Of a DNA stretch of 5,086 nucleotides, positions 1 through 5,086 are shown in pieces. Source of the DNA: JANXVV01 sp038230975 (lineage in GTDB: Bacteria > Planctomycetota > Phycisphaerae > Tepidisphaerales > Tepidisphaeraceae); assembly GCA_038230975.1 (NCBI GenBank), contig JBBRMF010000340.1, forward strand, positions 1-5,086. The letters are read 5' to 3'. The notes beneath the pieces were generated by a model that saw only the letters and a list, made by a program, of their open reading frames with translations, searched no databases and was not told the DNA's origin. Both the position numbers and the translations under genes were made by a program. Within the stretch, counting starts at the first letter, position 1. Each line of letters opens with the position of its first letter.

Positions 1-602
1 GGCGATTCGCATGGGGGGCGCGTAAATATGTGGGCATGCGTCTTTAGAGTAAACAGCATCCCAAGGCCATAAATCGCCAAAAGGATCACGCTCGTTCCGA
101 TTGAAACCGCATGCTCGTGCGCAAATAGCTGCGCATCATGCAGCTTGAAACTAAAGTGGAAAACAGCCGGCATCATCATCGCCGCCGCCGCGATGGCCAG
201 AAGCCCGGAATTGGTTTCTGCGCTGGAGCGATTGTAAATCTGCTTCTCTCGTTTCCATCCGCCGACCACCATCGCGCCACCGGAAACCAGCAACAGATTC
301 CCGATGATCGAACCGGTCAACGATGCTTTGACGATGTCATTTAGTCCTTTCGACAAGCCGATGATCGCAATGATCAATTCCGCGGCATTACCGAAGGTGG
401 CGTTCAGCAATCCACCCCAGGTCGGTCCGGTTTTTTCGGTCAATTGTTCGGTCGCGTCGCCCATGAGATGGGCAAGCGGTACGACGCCGAGTGCGGCGAG
501 TAAAAACGTGGTGGTGGGCTCCCAGCTTTTATTGTGGCCGAGCCAATGCACGAGAAATGCAAGTGGGATGGCAATGTAGCCAAAAATATATAAATAGCGC
601 AT
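1..602 (-). CDS. caxA: CaxA-type calcium/cation:proton antiporter, N-terminal half (cut by the window edge)
   Basis: This is an inner-membrane secondary transporter of the Ca2+/cation antiporter (CaCA) superfamily, CAX branch, expected to export Ca2+ in exchange for H+. The minus strand is open from ATG at 602-600 to the left edge, giving 200 codons; family members are usually about 350-400 residues, so roughly half is visible. The key evidence is the c-1 repeat motif at residues 71-79 (GNAAELIIA, with the ion-binding-region Glu75), preceded by GGLLNATF and followed by KASLTGSIIGNLLLV (92-106), all hallmark CAX sequence. Hydrophobic segments lie near residues 3-20, 32-46, 74-83, 97-114, 133-148 and 168-185, with a Lys/Arg-rich loop at 117-125. 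The start was chosen because it is the only ATG before an in-frame TGA at 638-636. No Shine-Dalgarno sequence precedes it. The gene diverges from the kinase gene. The family call is strong; the transported ion is inferred from the family. Confidence 0.93.
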   Translation of the reverse strand, partial: MRYLYIFGYIAIPLAFLVHWLGHNKSWEPTTTFLLAALGVVPLAHLMGDATEQLTEKTGPTWGGLLNATFGNAAELIIAIIGLSKGLNDIVKASLTGSIIGNLLLVSGGAMVVGGWKREKQIYNRSSAETNSGLLAIAAAAMMMPAVFHFSFKLHDAQLFAHEHAVSIGTSVILLAIYGLGMLFTLKTHAHIFTRPPCES

Positions 603-611
603 CTGGATTGG

Positions 612-639
612 ATTGTGGGGAACCGAGCGGATACGTCAA
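612..639 (-). promoter_or_regulatory. Weak candidate promoter for the antiporter gene
   Basis: Read on the minus strand, TTGACG (639-634) is followed after 16 bp by CACAAT (617-612). The first matches the -35 consensus at five of six positions and the second matches the -10 consensus at four of six. A transcript from here would begin only a few bases before the ATG at 602, so the message would be almost leaderless, which agrees with the lack of a ribosome binding site. The -10 match is poor, and a chance occurrence is quite possible. Confidence 0.25.
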
Positions 640-676
640 TGATTCCGGAACGGTTGCCATCGAAACTGACTGAATA

Positions 677-705
677 TTGTGACGCTCGCCAGTTCGGTCT
701 ATAAT
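677..705 (+). promoter_or_regulatory. Sigma70-like promoter for the kinase gene
   Basis: TTGTGA at 677-682 (four of six -35 consensus positions) is separated by exactly 17 bp from a perfect TATAAT at 700-705. The expected transcription start is about 711-713, giving a leader of about 60 bases to the ATG at 772, or about 18 bases to the TTG at 730. The element lies in the only sizeable intergenic gap upstream of the kinase and points towards it. I see no clear operator palindrome overlapping it. The match is read directly from the sequence; use in the cell is inferred. Confidence 0.6.
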
Positions 706-771
706 TAGAAAGTAAATTGCCGTAATGTTTTGACGAGGTGGCGCTTCTATCCTCGCCGAGAAATAATTTTT

Positions 772-3700
772 ATGTTGAGCGACGTACCTCCCAAATCACC
801 TTTGCCGCCATCAGGGGAGTCGGATGAGACGGCCGATATTGGTCACGTACCCCCGTTCACTCACGCAAATCGTGGCACTCCCGAATCGATTGGCGGTTTT
901 CGAATTCTTGAACGCATCGGTGAAGGCGGGATGGGGATCGTCTATAAGGCCGAGCAGCGCGAACCGGTCCGTCGGATCGTGGCGTTGAAGGTGATCAAAC
1001 TGGGGATGGATACCAAGGAAGTGGTGGCCCGATTCGAAGCGGAGCGTCAGGCGCTGGCGATGATGGCGCATCCCAATGTCGCGAAGGTTTTGGACGGCGG
1101 GGTTACGGAGACGGGTAGTCCCTATTTTGCGATGGAATTTGTGCCAGGGGTACCGCTTACGGACTACTGCAACCAAAACAAACTGACGACACGGCAGAGG
1201 CTTGAGCTGTTTATTCCGGTCTGCAACGCGGTACAGCACGCGCATCAGAAGAGGATTGTTCATCGGGATTTGAAGCCGTCGAATGTGCTCGTACAGATGT
1301 TTGATGGCAAGCCGGTGCCAAAGGTGATCGATTTTGGGATTGCCAAGGCGACGAATCAATCGTTGACCGCCAGCACGTTGTTCACCCAGACCGGCGCGAT
1401 GATCGGTACACCGGAGTACATGTCGCCGGAGCAGGCGATGACGTCCGGGCTGGATGTTGATACGCGGACGGACATTTATTCGCTGGGCGTCATGCTATAC
1501 GAGTTGCTGACGGGCACGCTACCGTTCGATGCCAAAATGCTTCGTGAAGCAGGCATGGCTGGAATGGCCAAGATCATCCGCGACACCGAGCCTCAGAAGC
1601 CAAGCACACGCCTGATTACATTATCCGGCGATCTGATTTCGACGACCGCAACTCAGCATCGATCCGATCCGAAGGCGCTCAAGCGGGAAATAGTGGGAGA
1701 TCTCGATTGGATCACGCTTAAAGCGATGGAGAAAGATCGGACACGCCGGTACGAGACGGCGAACGGTCTGGCGACGGACATCCACCGTCATTTGTCGGAC
1801 GAACCCGTTTTGGCGCGGCCACCCACCACGTCCTATCGATTCAGCAAGTTTGTCCGCAAGCACAAGACCGGTGTGGCAGCGGGGACGGCCGTCACCGCAG
1901 CACTGTTGCTTGCGATTTTCGGAACCAGCATCGGGCTGATTCAAACACGTGCCGCGCTGCATCGAGCGGAAACGGCTGAAAGTACGGCGACCGAGGAAAA
2001 GAAACGCGTCATCCTCGCGCAGACCGCCGCGGAGAAAGAGGCTCGCCGCGCAACGGCGGCGAATCAATTCCTGCAGAATATGCTCTCCTCTGCACAACCC
2101 AATGAAAAGCAGGTTGGTAGTGAAGTGAAAGTCGTGGATGTTCTCGATACCATGGCCCGCGCCTTGGATCGACTGAAAGCCCAACCGGAATTGGAACTCG
2201 ACGGCCGTCTCACGCTCGCCTCCACCTTCGCTTCACTAAATCTCCACAAAAAGGCAATTGATAATTTCAATCGCGCCTTGGAAATTTCCCGGGGACTGTT
2301 CGGTGAAATGTCCGAACAGTCGCTCAATATCACGGCAGAACTGCTGATGTCGATGGCGAAACAAAACCTGGTGGCAGACTCCGAGCCGATCGCCCGCCGA
2401 AACGTGGATGCGGCACGTCGTCAATTGAGCGATCACCATCCAGTGACACGAAACGCACTCAATAGCCTCGGGGTAGTGCTTTCTGGGCTTTCGCAAAATG
2501 ATGAGGCCGAGAAGATTTTCCGGGGATTGATCGAGGAAACGCAGATTCATGGAGTTGAAGGTGACGTCAAAGGTCGAGGCAGGTATTACAACAATTTATC
2601 GATAGCTGTTAAAGCGAAGGGCCAGACGGTGGAAGCCGAACAGCTTCAGCGACGCGCACTCGAATTATATAAGTCTGAGGGGCAATTTGGCACCCGGCAC
2701 ACCGGTGAAGCGTTGTATTTACTGACGGACACCCTTTTTGAACAGGGTAAATTCGCAGAGGCAAAAACGACTGCCGCTGAGGCGGTTGAAGAATATCGCA
2801 AGACCCTCGGTGAACTTCATCCAATGACGCTGGCAGCCAAGGTTTTTCTGATGTCCATCATGGAACAAACAGAAGATTTTGCGGGCGCGTTAAAGACGCT
2901 ACGGGACATCGGGGCTCTCTTAAGCCAGGCAAACCAAAATTCACTCTTCGGATTTGAGCCACATTTCTCCGAATTGATGCTTCACGTTGGAGAAGATGAA
3001 GCGAAAGTGCGGGCGACGTTGGCAAAGTCTTTGGATCAGTTGCGGAAAGCATTGACGAAGGACGGAACATTCAAATTCTTCTGGACGCGACCTAATATCA
3101 TACTGGGGCTACGCAGTGATCGGGTTTGGAAAGGCCCGGCACTGCAGCAGCAAGCTCAATGGGTCGCGTTTACAGGCATTGTAAATCGGATCGCGGAGGA
3201 CACGCCGGTCGATTATTTGGACTGGGAAAAGATGACTTTCAAGGTAGAACCCTGGCCGCCCGGTCAGCCGGTTTCCCATGGGGGACGGGAGGAGCTTTGG
3301 ACATCGCCCGATCCTAAGCCAGGTATCTATCTGTTCTCCATGAATATCCCCCGACGAACGGGCCGGCCGATCCGCGAAGCGCAATGGATGCTCGTGACTC
3401 CGTGGGAACTAAAGCTATACCGTACGAGTTCCATGACGAACACGCAGGAAAAGGACTGGAAAGCGCTGTTTGCGTCCGAGCCTGCGGAACGCCGAAAAGA
3501 GCCTGCGCTTGGCTTTGAACATCTTTCGATGCTTTATGGCGGGTTTGGCCCGCTGCATCGAGAGAACGGATACGCACTATCCGCGACAACAAAACTTGAT
3601 TTACCCGAGGGGAAATTTAACTTTCGACTCTTTGCCGATGGACAACGGCGCGCTTATGTGGACGGAAAAATGTTGCTTGACGCGTGGACATCACAGCCAG

Positions 3701-4578
3701 ATTCCGCGTTCCTGACTGAAGAAGGCAATTCTCCGCAAAGCGAACTGCGTGTCGAATGGAATGGTTCAGCGCGGCTCATTGTCACGATGACTCCTGATTC
3801 GCCGATTGCGCAGCAAATGGTCACCGACGCCAAAGGCGCCCTCGAGGGCCTTGAATTTGCCGAAGATGTCGCAATTCGAGACATTTCCGACGGAAAGACG
3901 ACCGCGGCGACCTTTCGTGATCGAGCCAACGCTCGCGCTAGACTTGGCCGCGTTCGAGAATCGATCGACGACTACGTCAAGGCCACCGAAATGGATCCGG
4001 ACGATCATTTCGCGTGGTACACCCGAGCATGTGCTTTGGCGTACTTGGGTGAGAAAGATCAATATCGCGAGACGTGTAAATTTATGATGGAAAAGTTTGC
4101 TCATAGCGAAGATGCGCAAACTGTTGACCAGGTCACGAAGTCGGGTCTTTTGATTCCATCAGCCTATAGCGAACCGGCAGCGGCGCTTAAGAACTTTGAT
4201 CGAGCGTTGGCCAAAGGTGGACAATGGGTGATGTGGTTTCAGATGGGGAAGGCGCTGGCCGAGTACCGAAGCGGGCCGGATCATTTTCAGGCGGCTGAAG
4301 AGCTCATTGAGGCCGCGCAACCCAAACATGCGGTAATTGGAGTAGGCGGAATCACGTGTAATTTGATCCGTTCGATGATTGCGTTCCGCAAAGGGGATAC
4401 GGCCAACGCAAATCGCTATCTCAATTTGGCTGAGAATAGTCTGAATTCCTTGGGGAACAAGCCTGGGGTCCACGACATGGGGAATGGAGGAATTGAAGAT
4501 CGAATGATCTGCGAAATTCTTCGACGCGAAGCCGAAGCGATGATCAAAGGACCAACGACGGCACCTGCGGCACCCTAA
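772..4578 (+). CDS. Planctomycete-type transmembrane Ser/Thr protein kinase with TPR blocks and a PA14-like region
   Basis: This is a 1268-residue Hanks-type kinase expected to phosphorylate Ser/Thr from ATP in the cytoplasm, with a sensor half outside the membrane. Kinase domain, about 43-345: glycine loop IGEGGMG (49-55), ATP-anchoring Lys73 in VALK, alpha-C Glu91, catalytic HRDLKPSN (164-171, Asp166), DFG (187-189), GTPEYMSPE (212-220), DIYSLG (234-239). All catalytic residues are present, so it should be active. One TM helix lies at about 367-390, followed by an Ala/Glu/Lys/Arg-rich probable coiled coil (391-436). TPR-like helical pairs fill about 480-715. A beta-rich region (about 763-935) leads to a PA14-like segment (about 941-1008, with YVDGKMLLDAW), then more TPR-like repeats (about 1046-1225) and a PTTAPAAP tail. 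The frame is also open from TTG at 730, which would add 14 residues; I prefer ATG 772 because the extra residues are outside any domain and no ribosome site precedes the TTG. A Shine-Dalgarno site is weak at either start. It is monocistronic by context. Ligand and substrates are unknown. Confidence 0.96.
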   Translation: MLSDVPPKSPLPPSGESDETADIGHVPPFTHANRGTPESIGGFRILERIGEGGMGIVYKAEQREPVRRIVALKVIKLGMDTKEVVARFEAERQALAMMAHPNVAKVLDGGVTETGSPYFAMEFVPGVPLTDYCNQNKLTTRQRLELFIPVCNAVQHAHQKRIVHRDLKPSNVLVQMFDGKPVPKVIDFGIAKATNQSLTASTLFTQTGAMIGTPEYMSPEQAMTSGLDVDTRTDIYSLGVMLYELLTGTLPFDAKMLREAGMAGMAKIIRDTEPQKPSTRLITLSGDLISTTATQHRSDPKALKREIVGDLDWITLKAMEKDRTRRYETANGLATDIHRHLSDEPVLARPPTTSYRFSKFVRKHKTGVAAGTAVTAALLLAIFGTSIGLIQTRAALHRAETAESTATEEKKRVILAQTAAEKEARRATAANQFLQNMLSSAQPNEKQVGSEVKVVDVLDTMARALDRLKAQPELELDGRLTLASTFASLNLHKKAIDNFNRALEISRGLFGEMSEQSLNITAELLMSMAKQNLVADSEPIARRNVDAARRQLSDHHPVTRNALNSLGVVLSGLSQNDEAEKIFRGLIEETQIHGVEGDVKGRGRYYNNLSIAVKAKGQTVEAEQLQRRALELYKSEGQFGTRHTGEALYLLTDTLFEQGKFAEAKTTAAEAVEEYRKTLGELHPMTLAAKVFLMSIMEQTEDFAGALKTLRDIGALLSQANQNSLFGFEPHFSELMLHVGEDEAKVRATLAKSLDQLRKALTKDGTFKFFWTRPNIILGLRSDRVWKGPALQQQAQWVAFTGIVNRIAEDTPVDYLDWEKMTFKVEPWPPGQPVSHGGREELWTSPDPKPGIYLFSMNIPRRTGRPIREAQWMLVTPWELKLYRTSSMTNTQEKDWKALFASEPAERRKEPALGFEHLSMLYGGFGPLHRENGYALSATTKLDLPEGKFNFRLFADGQRRAYVDGKMLLDAWTSQPDSAFLTEEGNSPQSELRVEWNGSARLIVTMTPDSPIAQQMVTDAKGALEGLEFAEDVAIRDISDGKTTAATFRDRANARARLGRVRESIDDYVKATEMDPDDHFAWYTRACALAYLGEKDQYRETCKFMMEKFAHSEDAQTVDQVTKSGLLIPSAYSEPAAALKNFDRALAKGGQWVMWFQMGKALAEYRSGPDHFQAAEELIEAAQPKHAVIGVGGITCNLIRSMIAFRKGDTANANRYLNLAENSLNSLGNKPGVHDMGNGGIEDRMICEILRREAEAMIKGPTTAPAAP

Positions 4579-4590
4579 CGTGTCACTTAT

Positions 4591-4611
4591 GTCCGGGGAG
4601 TCATTCCCGAC
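4591..4611. terminator. Possible hairpin between the convergent kinase and acetyltransferase genes
   Basis: The 41-bp gap between the two convergent stop codons holds an imperfect inverted repeat: GTCCGGGGA (4591-4599), a GTCA loop, then TTCCCGAC (4604-4611). The stem has eight pairs, one of them G-U, with a single bulged C on the left arm. No T-run follows on either strand, so it is not a canonical intrinsic terminator. Its position suits a bidirectional transcription end, but the evidence is only positional plus a modest stem. Confidence 0.3.
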
Positions 4612-4619
4612 GATGTGGC

Positions 4620-5015
4620 TCAATCAAACGTGCGGATATAGACCAATCCATCTTCTTCCCACAGCAAATCCTTCACAGTGGAAATATGCGTGAAGCCCTG
4701 CGAGGTGAAAAAGGCTCTGGCGATGACATGGCGTTTCTGTCGCAGAAGAATCCAGAGTCGCCGAGGCGCGATACTGCGCTGGCGATGATATGCGGCGGAC
4801 TGCCCGACGAGTGCTGCCATCAATCGTTTGCCATTTCCCTGGCGGCAGAGCGGGGGGGTGATGTTGAAGTCGAGGATTTGTGCGACGCCATCATCCGACG
4901 CCGTCGCCGATTGCCAGGTGGCTGTGCCAATGAGCTTTTCTCCTTCGTGCATCCGAATGGTCTGAATAAACCCGGGAGTGGCGGCAACGGCGGGATCGTA
5001 GGTGAATTGAGGCAT
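4620..5015 (-). CDS. GNAT-family N-acetyltransferase
   Basis: This is a small cytoplasmic acetyltransferase, 131 residues from ATG 5015-5013 to TGA 4622-4620, expected to move an acetyl group from acetyl-CoA to an amine on an unknown acceptor. The GNAT fold is recognisable: strand ILDFNI (47-52) leads into the acetyl-CoA-binding motif A, LCRQGNGKRLM (56-66), whose glycines (60 and 62) form the pyrophosphate loop. Motif B follows as LWILLRQ (87-93) and the signature ARAFFTSQGF (99-108). Cys57 sits where the Q/R-x-x-G-x-G/A consensus has Gln or Arg, a mild deviation. At 131 residues it is slightly short, but all core elements are there. The frame is open upstream to a GTG at 5048, adding 11 residues; ATG is preferred because the GTG lies in the right arm of a perfect hairpin and the added residues are not part of the fold. 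No Shine-Dalgarno site is visible. It converges on the kinase gene, with a 41-bp gap. Substrate is not predictable. Confidence 0.85.
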   Translation of the reverse strand: MPQFTYDPAVAATPGFIQTIRMHEGEKLIGTATWQSATASDDGVAQILDFNITPPLCRQGNGKRLMAALVGQSAAYHRQRSIAPRRLWILLRQKRHVIARAFFTSQGFTHISTVKDLLWEEDGLVYIRTFD

Positions 5016-5016
5016 G

Positions 5017-5032
5017 GTTTTGTAGTTTTGTA
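5017..5032. repeat. Tandem 8-bp direct repeat (GTTTTGTA twice)
   Basis: Two perfect adjacent copies of GTTTTGTA (5017-5024 and 5025-5032) lie just upstream of the acetyltransferase ATG. On the gene's own strand this reads TACAAAAC twice, so each copy offers a weak -10-like TACAAA. It may be part of the leader or promoter of the gene, or simply a short duplication. The repeat itself is certain; a function is not shown. Confidence 0.5.
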
Positions 5033-5086
5033 CGGTGGGTGTACTCACCCACCGATTTGCCGAGTGACATGTTGGGTGGGCGAGTA
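5033..5086. repeat. Palindromic repeat cluster, possibly a REP-like or MITE-like element, cut by the window end
   Basis: CGGTGGGTG (5033-5041) and CACCCACCG (5046-5054) form a perfect 9-bp stem around a TACT loop. After a 21-bp spacer, GGTGGGCGAGTA (5075-5086) is a reverse-complement copy of 5042-5053 with 11 of 12 bases matching. The last bases therefore look like the left half of a second, similar hairpin whose right half would lie beyond the window. Paired GC-rich hairpins of this type outside genes are typical of dispersed repetitive extragenic palindromes or miniature elements. Alternatives are a regulatory operator for the acetyltransferase or a terminator of a gene to the right, though no T-run is seen. 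Confidence 0.5.

Noticed and set aside
11..20. Six-G run near the left edge as a possible frameshift in the antiporter
   Set aside because: The frame reads through it to the edge without a stop, and the residues before it (FTLKTHAHIF) are normal for the family, so there is no sign of disruption.
658..660. Upstream minus-strand ATG as an alternative start for the antiporter
   Set aside because: It is out of frame with the antiporter (58 bases from the ATG at 602), and the correct frame has a TGA at 638-636.
138..673. Three plus-strand open frames in the first 670 bases
   Set aside because: The minus strand there encodes a clear CAX antiporter with the GNAAELIIA motif; the plus-strand translations show no family features.
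1621..2184. A 187-codon antisense open frame inside the kinase gene, and others such as 811-1359 and 2236-2550
   Set aside because: They lie wholly within the kinase coding sequence, whose motifs are unmistakable. Their translations are rich in Arg, His and Cys with no recognisable domain. They are shadow frames.
4159..4623. A 154-codon minus-strand frame across the end of the kinase gene and the convergent gap
   Set aside because: Most of it is antisense to the TPR-rich C-terminus of the kinase, the product has no recognisable motif, and it overlaps the stop of the acetyltransferase gene.
5046..5048. GTG start for the acetyltransferase
   Set aside because: It lies in the right arm of the perfect hairpin and adds only 11 residues outside the fold; ATG at 5015-5013 is more plausible, though the GTG is not excluded.
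1..5086. CRISPR array, transposase, tRNA or defence system
   Set aside because: No regularly spaced repeats, no DDE or tyrosine recombinase motifs, no tRNA-like cloverleaf and no nuclease or toxin gene were seen on either strand.

Overview
The window looks like a piece of a Planctomycetota chromosome, possibly class Phycisphaerae. The main reason is the central gene. It encodes a very large Hanks-type Ser/Thr kinase with a signature common in that phylum: a kinase domain with a conserved VIKLGMDTKEV stretch, a C-terminal RYETANGLA…DI.RHL segment, one transmembrane helix and a long TPR-rich sensor half. The protein ends in PTTAPAAP, a tail type I associate with Phycisphaerae proteins. No gene has a convincing Shine-Dalgarno sequence, which also fits the phylum. 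The lineage is inferred from protein style, not from a marker gene.

Layout: (1) 1-602, minus strand, is the N-terminal half of a CaxA-type Ca2+(cation)/H+ antiporter that runs off the left edge. (2) 603-771 is a divergent intergenic region with a good sigma70-like promoter (TTGTGA, 17 bp, TATAAT) facing the kinase and a much weaker candidate facing caxA. (3) 772-4578, plus strand, is the 1268-residue membrane kinase: cytoplasmic kinase domain, one TM helix, coiled-coil linker, first TPR block, beta-rich region with a PA14-like segment, second TPR block. (4) 4579-4619 is a 41-bp convergent gap with a short imperfect hairpin. (5) 4620-5015, minus strand, is a GNAT-family N-acetyltransferase. 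(6) 5016-5086 is its upstream region, with a tandem 8-bp repeat, a perfect 9-bp-arm hairpin and a second related arm cut by the window end, suggesting a dispersed palindromic repeat.

The three genes do not form an operon: caxA and the kinase diverge, and the kinase and the acetyltransferase converge. No functional link between them is shown. The kinase has all the main catalytic motifs and should be an active one-component transmembrane signalling protein, but its ligand and substrates cannot be read from the sequence. I see no mobile-element gene, CRISPR array, tRNA, rRNA or defence system. Apart from the kinase architecture and the palindromic repeat at the right edge, this is an ordinary chromosomal region.
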